Numbered from the stretch's first letter, positions 16,761 to 25,515 are shown. The stretch: 47,616 nt of DNA from Pseudomonas sp. C1C7 (GCF_013359595.1 NZ_JABFMP010000044.1:1-47616), one strand, 5' to 3'. Numbers and translations are program-made. The notes: generated from the letters alone by a model not told the origin.

Positions 16761-17594
16761 ATGGCGCGGGCAATCTGGAAGGGCGCGATCAGTTTCGGGC
16801 TGGTGCATATCCCCGTCGCGCTGGTCTCGGCGACGTCATCACAGGGCGTCGATTTCGACTGGCTGGACAGTCGCAGCATGGAGCCGGTGGGTTACAAGCG
16901 GATCAACAAGGTCACCGGCAAGGAAGTTACCAAGGAGCACATCGTCAAAGGCGTCGCCTACGAAAAAGGCCGCTACGTGGTGCTCAGCGAAGAAGAAATC
17001 CGCTCGGCGCACCCGATGTCGACCCAGACCATCGATATCTTTTCCTTCGTCGACAGCGACGAGATTCCGCTGCAGTACATCGACACGCCTTATTACCTGG
17101 CGCCGGACAAACGCGGTGGCAAGGTGTATGCGCTATTGCGTGAAACCCTGACCAAGACCAACAAGGTCGCCCTCGCCCGGGTGGTGCTGCACACCCGTCA
17201 GTACCTGGCGGCGTTGATGCCGCTGGAGTCGGCACTGGTGCTGGTGAAACTGCGCTGGCCGGCGCAAGTGCGCGGCCTGGACGAATTGGCGTTGGGCCCG
17301 GACGTGACCAAGGCGACCCTGGCCAAAGGCGAGCTGGACATGGCCAAGCGGCTGGTACAGGACATGAGTTCGACGTGGTCGCCGGACGATTACCGCGACG
17401 AGTTCGAAGACAAGATCATGGCGCTGGTGGACAAGAAGGCCCACGAGGGCAAGATCGAGGATGTGGAAACCGATACCGACGAGGAGGCGCGCAAGACGGC
17501 GGATGTGATCGATTTGACCGAGTTGCTCAAGCGCAGCCTGGGGGGCAAGGCGCCGAAGGCCAAGCCTGCGGCGAAGAAAAAAGCCTCCAAGTGA
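16761..17594 (+). CDS. ku: Ku protein, non-homologous end joining
   Basis: This 277-residue homodimeric DNA-end binding protein should recruit the ligase LigD to double-strand breaks. The family start MARAIWKGAISFGLVHIPVAL is present, then the core YEKGRYVVLSEEEI and ALARVVLHTRQYLAAL, and near the end the LigD-contact region DVIDLTELLKRSL. The tail APKAKPAAKKKASK is a lysine-rich extension that in other bacterial Ku proteins aids DNA threading. ligD is not in the window, which is common. The start ATG 16761 fits the family, although only a weak GAGTAAG lies upstream. Confidence 0.95.
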   Translation: MARAIWKGAISFGLVHIPVALVSATSSQGVDFDWLDSRSMEPVGYKRINKVTGKEVTKEHIVKGVAYEKGRYVVLSEEEIRSAHPMSTQTIDIFSFVDSDEIPLQYIDTPYYLAPDKRGGKVYALLRETLTKTNKVALARVVLHTRQYLAALMPLESALVLVKLRWPAQVRGLDELALGPDVTKATLAKGELDMAKRLVQDMSSTWSPDDYRDEFEDKIMALVDKKAHEGKIEDVETDTDEEARKTADVIDLTELLKRSLGGKAPKAKPAAKKKASK

Positions 17595-17608
17595 ATGCCA
17601 ACCCACTC

Positions 17609-17710
17609 TGTAGGAGCCGAGCTTGCTCGCGATGCACGCAAAAACACCGCGGGCATCAGGTCGCCAGCGTCATCGTTGACGACCATCGCGAGCAAGCTCG
17701 GCTCCTGCAG
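17609..17710. repeat. Full-length REP pair (about 100 bp unit)
   Basis: TGTAGGAGCCGAGCTTGCTC at the left and GAGCAAGCTCGGCTCCTGCA at the right form the inverted arms. The spacer includes a second motif, GGCATCAGGTCGCCAGCGTC then ATCGTTGACGACCATCGCG, that recurs at 11400, 28790 and 40688. It lies between the convergent ku and lpxO genes. Confidence 0.88.
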
Positions 17711-17723
17711 GGATATGGTGTTC

Positions 17724-18635
17724 TCAGATGAGGATAAAGATCGCCAGCAAACCACCAAAAATCGCCCATTTCTCCAGGTAATAGAGCTTGCGATTGCGCT
17801 TCTTCAGCTCTTTGCCCCGCAGGCGAATCTTGTAGATCTTGCCGAACAGACGATTGATCCCGCCCGTCTTGTCCCCCGCCTCGTTCGGCGCGCCGGCCGC
17901 CGACATCACGTTGCGGCTGAACCAGCCATTGAACGCCGCCGCCCAGCGATACTTCATCGGCCGCTCGACATCGCAGAACAGGATGATGCGGTTCTGGTCG
18001 GTGGTGTTTTGCGCGTAATGAATGAAGGTCTCGTCGAACATCACCGCTTCGCCGTCGCGCCAGTGGTAGTTCTCGCCGTCGACATTGATGTAGCAACCGG
18101 CATCGTTCGGCGTTTCCAGGCCCAGGTGATAGCGGTAGGAGCCGGCATACGGATCACGGTGGCGCACCAGTTTCGACCCCGGTGGCAATTCCGCGAACAT
18201 CGCCGCCTTGATCGAGCCGATGCTCTGCACCAGTTCTGTGGTACGCGGGCAGAGTTTCATCGCCGAAGGGTGACTGTCGCCGTACCACTTGAGGTAGAAA
18301 CGCTTCCAGCCGGTCTTGAAGAACGAGTTGAAGCCGACGTCGTCGTATGCGTTGGAACGTTTGATCTCACCGGCCTGCAGCAGGTTCTGACCTTCGGCGC
18401 GGATTTCTTCCCAGTGCTTCTGCAACGGGCTCAGATCGGGAAAGTCCTTCGGATCGAGGTAAGGCTTGTTGGGGATCTTCGAGAACAGATAAAGGAAGCA
18501 GTTGATCGGCGCCAGGAACGTCGAGTGGTCGCTCAGTTGGCGGCCCAGCTTGTGGCGCACGCGGCCGCGCAGGTGTACGTAGGCAATGGAGACAACATAG
18601 ATAGCGGCAATGATGAGTTTCACGGAAATCGTCAC
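17724..18635 (-). CDS. lpxO: Lipid A hydroxylase LpxO (aspartyl/asparaginyl beta-hydroxylase family)
   Basis: This 303-residue Fe(II)/2-oxoglutarate dioxygenase adds a 2-hydroxyl to a secondary acyl chain of lipid A at the inner membrane. It has an N-terminal membrane helix (LIIAAIYVVSIAYVHL) and a C-terminal one (WAIFGGLLAIFILI). The iron site is seen in LVRHRDPYAGSYRYHLGLE (HxD) and HWRDGEAVMFDETFIHYAQN (distal His), and NRIILFCDVERP likely binds 2-oxoglutarate. Length and ends fit LpxO. A PhoP-box-like repeat lies upstream at 18778-18794. With CptA (44199-45944) it is one of two envelope-modifying enzymes in the window. Confidence 0.92.
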   Translation of the reverse strand: MTISVKLIIAAIYVVSIAYVHLRGRVRHKLGRQLSDHSTFLAPINCFLYLFSKIPNKPYLDPKDFPDLSPLQKHWEEIRAEGQNLLQAGEIKRSNAYDDVGFNSFFKTGWKRFYLKWYGDSHPSAMKLCPRTTELVQSIGSIKAAMFAELPPGSKLVRHRDPYAGSYRYHLGLETPNDAGCYINVDGENYHWRDGEAVMFDETFIHYAQNTTDQNRIILFCDVERPMKYRWAAAFNGWFSRNVMSAAGAPNEAGDKTGGINRLFGKIYKIRLRGKELKKRNRKLYYLEKWAIFGGLLAIFILI

Positions 18636-19004
18636 ATGTCAGAAGTGAACAAACTGCGCCCCCTTGCCAACCCGTGGCCAAGGGTCTTGTGCAGCGTCTG
18701 CAATCGAGTCTGGTCGCCCTTCCCTGAGCCTTGCCAAAAGCCGTATTGGGTAACGGATGGCAATTTAGCCACAGTTTGTAACCAATAGTTAACCTATAAC
18801 AACCAAAATCTGAACGACAGTGCCACCAAAGAGCCACGGTGACGCTTTGCCCTATCGTTTAAAGAGCCAGACCAGTACAATCGCCGCCAAACTTTGCGCC
18901 CCCTTGGTTGCTGACGGGTATGTCCCGGCTTCAGCGCACTTCGACTCGGGCCAAGCGCGGTACTCCGCACCCTGGCTACTCTGAATGCTTCGCAGGAAAA
19001 ACCT
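18636..19004. other. Intergenic region between lpxO and ybiT
   Basis: This 369-base gap separates divergent genes. It holds the PhoP-box-like repeat for lpxO and a possible -10 (TACAAT, 18876-18881) toward ybiT without a clear -35. No gene is visible. Confidence 0.4.
18778..18794 (-). promoter_or_regulatory. PhoP-box-like direct repeat upstream of lpxO
   Basis: On the minus strand it reads GGTTAA-CTATT-GGTTAC, hexamers with a 5-base spacer as in the PhoP box (G/TGTTTA-N5-G/TGTTTA). TAAATT, a possible -10, lies 10 bases further toward lpxO (complement of 18762-18767). Confidence 0.4.
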
Positions 19005-20591
19005 TTGATCTCTACAGCTAACATCACCATGCAGTTCGGCGCCAAGCCGCTGTTCGAAAACGTTTCGGTCAAGTTCAACAATGGCAACCGTTACGGTCTG
19101 ATCGGCGCCAATGGTTGCGGCAAGTCGACCTTCATGAAAATCCTCGGTGGCGACCTCGAGCCGTCCTCCGGGCAGGTCATGCTCGAGCCGAACGTGCGTC
19201 TGGGTAAATTGCGCCAGGACCAGTTCGCCTACGAAGAATTCACCGTGATCGACACCGTGATCATGGGTCACGAAGAGCTGTGGAAGGTCAAGGCCGAACG
19301 CGACCGCATCTACTCGCTGCCTGAAATGAGCGAAGAAGACGGCATGGCCGTGGCGGAGCTGGAAACCGAATTCGCCGAAATGGACGGCTACACCGCCGAA
19401 TCCCGTGCCGGTGAACTGCTGCTGGGCCTGGGTATTCCGCTGGAACAGCACTTCGGGCCAATGACCGAAGTCGCGCCGGGCTGGAAGCTGCGGGTCCTGC
19501 TGGCCCAGGCCCTGTTCTCCAATCCTGAAGTGCTGTTGCTCGACGAACCGACCAACCACCTGGACATCAACACCATTCGCTGGCTGGAAACCATTCTCAC
19601 GGCGCGTAACAGCACCATGATTATCATTTCCCACGACCGCCACTTCCTCAATAGCGTCTGCACCCACATGGCCGACCTGGACTACGGCGAGCTGCGCCTG
19701 TTCCCGGGCAACTACGACGAGTACATGACCGCGGCGACCCAGTCCCGCGAGCAACTGCTGTCGGACAACGCCAAGAAGAAAGCCCAGATCGCGGAGCTTC
19801 AGACCTTCGTCAGCCGCTTCTCGGCCAACGCCTCGAAAGCCAAACAGGCCACTTCCCGCGCCAAGCAGATCGACAAGATCCAGCTGGCCGAAGTCAAGCC
19901 ATCGAGCCGCGTCAGCCCGTTCATCCGCTTCGAACAGACCAAGAAGCTGCACCGTCAGGCCGTGACTCTGGAGAAAATGTCCAAGGGCTTCGATGGCAAG
20001 ACCCTGTTCAAGAACTTCAGCTTCACCGTCGAAGCCGGCGAGCGCGTGGCGATCATCGGCCCGAACGGTATCGGCAAGACCACCCTGCTGCGCACCCTGA
20101 TGGGTGAACTGACCCCGGATGCCGGTACCGTGAAGTGGACCGAGAGCGCGGAGCTGGGCTACTACGCCCAGGACCACGCCCACGACTTCGAAGACGACGT
20201 CACCCTGTTCGACTGGATGGGCCAGTGGACCCAGGGCGAGCAGATGATTCGCGGTACTTTGGGCCGGATGCTGTTCTCCAACGACGAGATCCTCAAGTCG
20301 GTCAAGGTGATTTCCGGTGGTGAGCAAGGCCGCATGCTGTTCGGCAAGCTGATCCTGCAAAAGCCGAACGTGCTGGTAATGGACGAACCGACCAACCACC
20401 TGGACATGGAATCGATCGAAGCGCTGAACCTGGCGCTGGAGAACTACCCGGGCACGCTGATCTTCGTCAGCCACGACCGTGAGTTCGTATCGTCCCTGGC
20501 CACCCGCATCATCGAGCTGAGCCCGAATGGGGTGACTGACTTCAGCGGGACTTACGATGATTACCTGCGTAGCCAGGGTGTAGTTTTCTAA
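19005..20591 (+). CDS. ybiT: ABC-F family ATPase, YbiT type
   Basis: This 528-residue soluble protein with two ABC domains acts on ribosomes in the ABC-F family and has no membrane part. Domain 1 has Walker A GANGCGKST near residue 36 and LLLDEPTNHLDI; its signature is altered to APGWKLRVLLAQA. The linker between the ATPase domains is helical and basic (NASKAKQATSRAKQIDKI). Domain 2 has GPNGIGKTT, SGGEQGRMLFG and VMDEPTNHLDMES. It closely follows E. coli YbiT from end to end as I recall it. The start is a TTG at 19005 with AGGAA 7 bases upstream; no ATG fits the family N-terminus. A clean terminator follows the gene. Confidence 0.93.
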   Translation: MISTANITMQFGAKPLFENVSVKFNNGNRYGLIGANGCGKSTFMKILGGDLEPSSGQVMLEPNVRLGKLRQDQFAYEEFTVIDTVIMGHEELWKVKAERDRIYSLPEMSEEDGMAVAELETEFAEMDGYTAESRAGELLLGLGIPLEQHFGPMTEVAPGWKLRVLLAQALFSNPEVLLLDEPTNHLDINTIRWLETILTARNSTMIIISHDRHFLNSVCTHMADLDYGELRLFPGNYDEYMTAATQSREQLLSDNAKKKAQIAELQTFVSRFSANASKAKQATSRAKQIDKIQLAEVKPSSRVSPFIRFEQTKKLHRQAVTLEKMSKGFDGKTLFKNFSFTVEAGERVAIIGPNGIGKTTLLRTLMGELTPDAGTVKWTESAELGYYAQDHAHDFEDDVTLFDWMGQWTQGEQMIRGTLGRMLFSNDEILKSVKVISGGEQGRMLFGKLILQKPNVLVMDEPTNHLDMESIEALNLALENYPGTLIFVSHDREFVSSLATRIIELSPNGVTDFSGTYDDYLRSQGVVF

Positions 20592-20610
20592 GCGACGCCA
20601 CTGTGCAAGA

Positions 20611-20637
20611 AGCCCCGCCATCTGGCGGGGCTTTTTA
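20611..20637 (+). terminator. Rho-independent terminator after ybiT
   Basis: AGCCCCGCCA and TGGCGGGGCT form the stem and five Ts follow. It lies 20 bases after the ybiT stop. Confidence 0.9.
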
Positions 20638-20650
20638 TTGCCTCAAAATC

Positions 20651-20728
20651 AAAAGATCGCAGCTTTCGGCAGCTCCTGCATTTGGAATGCGTCTCCCTGT
20701 AGGAGCTGCCGAAGGCTGCGATCTTTTA
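20651..20728. repeat. REP-type inverted pair, GGCTGCGATCTTTT family
   Basis: AAAAGATCGCAGCTTTCGGC and AGCTCCTGCA at the left are mirrored at the right by TGTAGGAGCTGCCGAAGGCT and GCGATCTTTT, around an 18-base spacer. Arms of 30 bases are nearly perfect. Confidence 0.88.
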
Positions 20729-20805
20729 ATCGTTAGCCTGCTTTCTTTTATCCTGCCGCCGCGCCATCATGCAGCTCTCCCACCGCCGCCCGCGAACGAG
20801 TCCTC

Positions 20806-21993
20806 ATGTCTGCGCAGCAACACCCACCGCAAAGCTCCATGGCGATCACCCTGCAGATCGTCTCCATCGTCTTCTACACCTTCATCGCCTTCCTCTGCAT
20901 CGGCCTGCCGATCGCGGTACTGCCCGGCTACGTGCACGAGCAACTGGGGTTCAGCGCGGTCATCGCCGGCTTCACCATCGGCTCGCAATACCTGGCCACC
21001 CTGCTCAGCCGCCCCATGGCCGGGCGCATGTCCGACACCGTGGGCACCAAGCGCGCAATCATCTATGGCTTGTCGGGTATCGTCCTCAGTGGCGTGCTGA
21101 CGTTGTTGTCGACCCTGTTGCAGAGCCTGCCCTTGTTGAGCCTGCTGATACTGATTGCGGGGCGTGTGCTGTTGGGGATCGCCCAGGGCCTGATCGGCGT
21201 GGGCACTATCAGTTGGTGCATGGGCCAAGTGGGCGCGGAGCACACGGCGCGGTCGATTTCCTGGAACGGCATCGCTTCCTACGGCGCGATTGCCATTGGT
21301 GCGCCGCTGGGGGTGGTGATGGTGGCACAGCTGGGGTTCGCCAGCCTGGGCGTTGCCCTGTCGCTGCTGGCCGCACTGGCCCTGCTGCTGATCCGCAACA
21401 AGCCCTCGGTGCCGGTGGTGCGCGGTGAACGCCTGCCGTTCTGGGCGGTGTTCGGGCGCATTGCGCCCTTCGGTGCCAGCCTGAGCCTGGCCTCCATCGG
21501 CTACGGCACCCTGACCACCTTTATCACCCTGTATTACCTCAATCGCGGATGGACCGGCGCGGCCTACTGCCTGACCGTTTTCGGCGTGTGCTTCATTCTG
21601 GCGCGGTTGCTGTTCATTTCCAGCATCAGCCGATTCGGCGGGTTCAGCTCGGCGATTGCCTGCATGACCATCGAGACCGTGGGCCTGGCGCTGCTCTGGC
21701 TTGCGCCCTCGACAGGTTTTGCCCTGATCGGTGCCGGCCTGACCGGGTTCGGCCTCTCGCTGGTGTATCCGGCGCTCGGCGTGGAGGCGATCAAGCAGGT
21801 GCCCAACTCCAGCCGTGGCGCGGGGTTGAGTGCCTATGCGGTGTTTTTCGATCTGGCGCTGGCCATTGCCGGGCCGTTGATGGGGGCGGTGGCGCTGAAT
21901 CTGGGGTATTCGTGGATTTTCTTTATTGCGGCGTTGTTGTCGATTGGCGGGTTGGTGTTGACCCTGTATTTGAAACAAAGAACTCCTCAGTAG
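20806..21993 (+). CDS. MFS transporter, YhhS-type exporter
   Basis: This 395-residue inner-membrane protein of the major facilitator superfamily has about 12 helices. The YhhS family is recognisable from IGLPIAVLPGYVHEQLGFSA, YLATLLSRPMAGRMSDTVG, SWNGIASYGAIAIGAPLGVV, and GLSLVYPALGVEAIKQVP. E. coli YhhS is described as an efflux permease for small compounds; the substrate here is unknown. ATG 20806 is preceded by only a weak ACGAG. The last 150 bases are rich in G and T. It stands alone between a REP pair and a convergent hydrolase gene. Confidence 0.85.
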   Translation: MSAQQHPPQSSMAITLQIVSIVFYTFIAFLCIGLPIAVLPGYVHEQLGFSAVIAGFTIGSQYLATLLSRPMAGRMSDTVGTKRAIIYGLSGIVLSGVLTLLSTLLQSLPLLSLLILIAGRVLLGIAQGLIGVGTISWCMGQVGAEHTARSISWNGIASYGAIAIGAPLGVVMVAQLGFASLGVALSLLAALALLLIRNKPSVPVVRGERLPFWAVFGRIAPFGASLSLASIGYGTLTTFITLYYLNRGWTGAAYCLTVFGVCFILARLLFISSISRFGGFSSAIACMTIETVGLALLWLAPSTGFALIGAGLTGFGLSLVYPALGVEAIKQVPNSSRGAGLSAYAVFFDLALAIAGPLMGAVALNLGYSWIFFIAALLSIGGLVLTLYLKQRTPQ

Positions 21994-22006
21994 CCATCAC
22001 CCGATC

Positions 22007-22046
22007 CCTGTAGCAGCCGGACGCAGGCTTCGCCAGCTGCCACAGG
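22007..22046. repeat. REP-like palindrome after the MFS gene
   Basis: CCTGTAGCAGCCGGACGCAG and GCTTCGCCAGCTGCCACAGG form imperfect inverted arms. The core matches the element at 15-43. Confidence 0.6.
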
Positions 22047-22054
22047 TCTGCGCA

Positions 22055-23092
22055 TTATTGATCCGCAGTCTGCATCCCGGCGCGGGACGCCTTGCCCAGG
22101 GTACGCGAGAAGAAGCGCCCGGCTTCGGTAATCAGGTTGCGGTGAATGTCCTCGCGATCGACGCCATCGGCATCGGTGCACAGCGCAGGCATGATGACGA
22201 TTTGTTCATCGTTGCAGGGCGCCATGAATACGAAGTGCCCTGCCCCGGCCAGCAACTTGAAGTCTGGCGCCACCGGCAGTTTGCGCGCCAGCGCGGCGGC
22301 GTTCTTGTCCAAGGCCACCAGTTTGTCGCCATCGCCGCTGTACAGCAGCACGGGCACATGCACGTCGGCCAGGGTATGACGGCCGAACTTCAGGCTCAGC
22401 GGTGCCATCAGCAACAGTGCATGCACCCGCGGGTCGGCCACCGGCTGCAGGTCGTCACGGTCGACGATCAGTTCACCCTGGGTATTACAGGCATCGCGGT
22501 CGTCCGGGCGTTCCTGACAGTAACGACGCAGGCGATCCAGGTCCGGTGTGGCGCCGGACAGTATCAACGCCGTCTCGCCCCCGGCCGAATAGCCGATCAC
22601 CCCGACCTGCTCGGCATTGACGAACGGCGCGAGCATGCGATCGCCCAGGGTCGCGGTGATGGCTTCGGAAATCTGGATCGGCCGGCCGTAAAGATTGCTC
22701 AAAGTGCCCAGGCGGCTGTGGTCCTTGGAGTTGTCCCCCGGATGAATCACCGCCACCACGACGAAGCCCTTGCGCGCCAAAGAGGTCGCCAGGTCATGCA
22801 GGGCCAGCGGGGTTCCGGTGTTGCCGTGGGAGAGCATCAGCATGGGAAAGCGGCCCATGGCGACCTTGGTGTCTTCACCGGCCTCGACGTTATAGCCCTC
22901 GAGCTTGCTGGTGTGCTCTTTTTCGCTGGAAGGATAGAACGCGATGGCACGCATCGGCTGCAGATCGAGCGGGTCGAGAAAACTCAACTCGTGATAGCCG
23001 ACGCTCCAGTGAGGATGGGGCGCAGGGGCGGCTTGCACTGAATTCAGGCTGCTGAACAGGCAAATCAACAACGTTGCACAAAGACGCATCAT
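22055..23092 (-). CDS. Secreted alpha/beta hydrolase
   Basis: This 345-residue periplasmic or secreted serine hydrolase is of the dienelactone/platelet-activating-factor hydrolase type. A signal peptide ends after VQA near residue 21. LMLSHGNTGTPLALHDLA is the oxyanion region, GYSAGGETALIL holds the nucleophile Ser, and AGHFVFMAPC holds the likely catalytic His. Cysteine residues in RYCQERPDDRDACNT may form a disulfide. ATGs at 23104, 23092 and 23089 (complement) are all in frame; I prefer 23092 because the hydrophobic leader follows at once and a GGGG lies upstream. The natural ester substrate is unknown. Confidence 0.75.
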   Translation of the reverse strand: MMRLCATLLICLFSSLNSVQAAPAPHPHWSVGYHELSFLDPLDLQPMRAIAFYPSSEKEHTSKLEGYNVEAGEDTKVAMGRFPMLMLSHGNTGTPLALHDLATSLARKGFVVVAVIHPGDNSKDHSRLGTLSNLYGRPIQISEAITATLGDRMLAPFVNAEQVGVIGYSAGGETALILSGATPDLDRLRRYCQERPDDRDACNTQGELIVDRDDLQPVADPRVHALLLMAPLSLKFGRHTLADVHVPVLLYSGDGDKLVALDKNAAALARKLPVAPDFKLLAGAGHFVFMAPCNDEQIVIMPALCTDADGVDREDIHRNLITEAGRFFSRTLGKASRAGMQTADQ

Positions 23093-23270
23093 GGGATGCC
23101 CCATCTGTTACCGGATCGAAGACGTTTCCCCTCGACTGCATAACCCGGGCCACTATTTCAGCAAATCTGTAATTACTAGAAACAAAAAACTCTGCATCTG
23201 GCACTTGCGTGATCAGAATACAGAGTTTTTTGGTGGTTTGCCTGTGCCGTTTTACGGCTTGACGCAAGCC

Positions 23271-23882
23271 TTACGCGGCGGCGAACAGTTGTTCGCTGAT
23301 TTGCGTGTGAGCGGCGTTCATGGCTTTGTTGCGAACTTCATCACCGTACGCCAGACCTTCGGCGCGGACGAATTCGATGTCGGTGATCCCCAGGAAGCCG
23401 AACATCACTTTCAGGTACTCCTCGTGGGCAACGCCGGTGGCTTGACCTGCGTGGATGCCGCCGGACGTCGAAACGATCACTACTTTCTTGCCGCCGCACA
23501 GGCCTTCAGGGCCGGCTTCGGTGTAGCGGAAGGTCTGGCCGGCAACGGCGATGCGGTCGATCCAGGCCTTCAATTGAGTCGGGATGGTGAAGTTGTACAT
23601 CGGTGCTGCAATCACCACGGCATCGGCGGCGAGGAATTCGGCCAGGGTCTGGGCGCTCAGCTCGGCTTCGTGCTGTTGCGCGGCGTTGCGCAGTTCAGCG
23701 GTGGTGCCGGCAGCGACCAGCGTGGTCGAGGAAAAGTGGCTGATGGCATCGGCGGCCAGGTCGCGGTAAGTCACCACGGCACTTGGCTCGGCGGCTTGCC
23801 AGGCTTTGACCACTTCACCGCTCAGCTGACGGGAAGCCGAGTTGTCGCCAAGAATGCTCGAATCGATATGCAGCAGTTTCAT
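23271..23882 (-). CDS. azoR: FMN-dependent NADH-azoreductase
   Basis: This 203-residue flavodoxin-fold oxidoreductase reduces azo dyes and quinones with NADH, probably protecting against quinone or thiol stress. It starts MKLLHIDSSILGDNSASRQL, with the flavin loop, then MYNFTIPTQLKAWIDRI and STSGGIHAG. GGAGA lies before its ATG (complement 23880-23882); a longer frame to 23942 has no such site. It is divergent from a LysR-type gene 128 bases away, which probably controls it. Confidence 0.9.
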   Translation of the reverse strand: MKLLHIDSSILGDNSASRQLSGEVVKAWQAAEPSAVVTYRDLAADAISHFSSTTLVAAGTTAELRNAAQQHEAELSAQTLAEFLAADAVVIAAPMYNFTIPTQLKAWIDRIAVAGQTFRYTEAGPEGLCGGKKVVIVSTSGGIHAGQATGVAHEEYLKVMFGFLGITDIEFVRAEGLAYGDEVRNKAMNAAHTQISEQLFAAA

Positions 23883-23977
23883 GTGGGATCTCCAGGTGAG
23901 GATCGCCGCCGGCGATCTGATGGAAACAATCCTACAGAGCAAACCAATAGCTGATTAGACTGCAACAATGCGATAGT

Positions 23978-23997
23978 TTGTCCCATTGATAGAACAA
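23978..23997. promoter_or_regulatory. Candidate LysR-type operator between azoR and lysR
   Basis: TTGTCC, eight bases, then GAACAA forms an interrupted inverted repeat with one mismatch. It lies 14 bases before the LysR gene and 95 from azoR, so it may serve both. Confidence 0.35.
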
Positions 23998-24010
23998 TCT
24001 GGTGTTGACG

Positions 24011-24919
24011 ATGCAGGATCTCAACGATCTTTATTACTTTGCCAAGGTGGTCGAAGCCGGCGGGTTCGCGGCGGCCGGGCGTTTGCTGGGGATTCCCAAG
24101 TCGCGGCTGTCGCGGCGCATTGCCGAACTGGAGGAACGCCTGGGCGCGCGCCTGCTGCAACGCACCACCCGCCAGCTCAAACTGACCGCCGTGGGCGAGC
24201 GCTATTTGCGTCACTGTCAGGCGATGTTGCTGGAAGCGGAAATGGCCGACGAAGCCGTGGCCAGCATGTCCAGCGAGCCCCGCGGACGGCTGCGGGTCTC
24301 CTCCCCCGTCGGCCTGGCTCACGAAATGCTGCCCGGCGTGATCAGCCGCTTCCTGGAGAAATTCCCGCAAGTGCAACTGGAGGTGATGCTGGTCAACCGC
24401 CGCGTCGATCTGGTCACCGAAGGCGTCGACGTCGCCCTGCGTGTGCGCGAACCCGGCGATGAAGACCCCTTGCTGGTCACCCGCCGTCTGCGTCAGGCGC
24501 AAATGCTCATGGTGGCCAGCCCGTCGTTTCTTCACGGACAAGTCATCAACCACCCGGACGACCTGAAAAACCTGCCGGTACTCGGCGCCCTGGAACCGGA
24601 TCGACTGGTGCACATCCGTCTGGTGGACCAACAGCGCAAACACTACGACCTGGCCCTTGAAGCCCGCTTGGGCATCGACGATTTCATCGTACGCAAAACC
24701 TGCGCCCTCGCCGGCCAGGGTTTTACCACGCTGCCAATGATGTATTGCGAAGAGGAACTGGCCAACGGCTCTCTGGTGCAGCTGCTGCCAGACTGGTCCC
24801 TGCCGGGCGGCTGGCTGCAAGCGGTTTACCCGCACCGCCGCGGCGTAATGCCCGCCGTCCGGGCCTGGCTCGACCACCTGATCGAAACCTTCAATGCCTG
24901 CGGGGACCGACTGATATGA
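24011..24919 (+). CDS. LysR-family transcriptional regulator
   Basis: This 302-residue regulator probably controls the divergent azoR. The N-terminal winged helix reads NDLYYFAKVVEAGGFAAAGR and LLGIPKSRLSRRIAELEERL, typical of the CrgA/AaeR-like group; the rest is a periplasmic-binding-like effector domain (RLRVSSPVGLAHEMLPG and VDVALRVREPGD). I use ATG 24011, although GTG 24002 and TTG 24005 are also in frame. No ribosome binding site is clear. Its stop overlaps the ATG of the next gene (ATGA), implying coupled translation. The effector is unknown. Confidence 0.85.
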   Translation: MQDLNDLYYFAKVVEAGGFAAAGRLLGIPKSRLSRRIAELEERLGARLLQRTTRQLKLTAVGERYLRHCQAMLLEAEMADEAVASMSSEPRGRLRVSSPVGLAHEMLPGVISRFLEKFPQVQLEVMLVNRRVDLVTEGVDVALRVREPGDEDPLLVTRRLRQAQMLMVASPSFLHGQVINHPDDLKNLPVLGALEPDRLVHIRLVDQQRKHYDLALEARLGIDDFIVRKTCALAGQGFTTLPMMYCEEELANGSLVQLLPDWSLPGGWLQAVYPHRRGVMPAVRAWLDHLIETFNACGDRLI

Positions 24920-25275
24920 AACCCGCACGCATGAACGAAGAAGACGTCGCCCAATTCTGCCTCGCCCTGCCCGGAGCGCGGGAAGACTACAAATGGGGCG
25001 GCGTGCGGGTGTTCTCGATCGCCGGAAACAAAATGTTCGCCCTGCAGAACCTGCGAGGCGAATCCCTGGCGTTCAAGGTCGACAAAGACCTGTTCCTCGG
25101 CCATTGCGACCGGCCCGGCATTCATCCCGCGCCATATCTGGCAAGAGCCCAGTGGATCATCATGCAAACGCCCTACCCGCTGGGCGCCGAGGAATTGCGC
25201 GGGTTGTTGCAGCGATCACATCAATTGGTGGTGAGCAAATTGCCCAAGCGTACGCAGGTTGGGTTGTTGCTATAG
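24916..25275 (+). CDS. MmcQ/YjbR family DNA-binding protein
   Basis: The 119-residue protein carries the YjbR/CyaY-like fold family signature: LPGAREDYKWGGVRVFSIAG near the start, FKVDKDLFLGHCDRPGIHPA, and the C-terminal LRGLLQRSHQLVVSKLPK. Its function is poorly known; members are small cytoplasmic proteins thought to bind DNA. It begins inside the stop of the LysR gene (overlap ATGA) and so is translated from the same message. Confidence 0.85.
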   Translation: MKPARMNEEDVAQFCLALPGAREDYKWGGVRVFSIAGNKMFALQNLRGESLAFKVDKDLFLGHCDRPGIHPAPYLARAQWIIMQTPYPLGAEELRGLLQRSHQLVVSKLPKRTQVGLLL

Positions 25276-25298
25276 GTGTGTGTGGCCCGCAGAGCCCA

Positions 25299-25385
25299 TG
25301 CAGGAGCTGTCGAGTGAAACGAGGCTGCGATCTTTTGAAGGGCAAGATCAAAAGATCTGACAGTCCCCCTTCGGCAGCTCCTACA
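25299..25385. repeat. REP-type element
   Basis: TGCAGGAGCTGTCGAGTGAA with CGAGGCTGCGATCTTTTGAA is followed by an inverted GATCAAAAGATC and CTTCGGCAGCTCCTACA. It is part of the GGCTGCGATCTTTT family. Confidence 0.8.
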
Positions 25386-25397
25386 CGGACCAATCCC

Positions 25398-25452
25398 GAT
25401 CAGGCCGGCTACCAGGCTGCCTTCGCGAGCAAGCCCGCTCCCACAGGGGTCT
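25398..25452. repeat. GATCAGGCCGGC composite repeat
   Basis: GATCAGGCCGGCTACCAGGC with TGCCTTCGCGAGCAAGCCCG, then CTCCCACA. The left half recurs at 40787, 40939 and 47519, the right half is a REP arm. Confidence 0.75.
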
Positions 25453-25515
25453 GGGTACATCCGGGAAATCAGGTCAACTGTGAAGCCATCGCTGGCAAAT
25501 CAGCTCCCACAGGTG

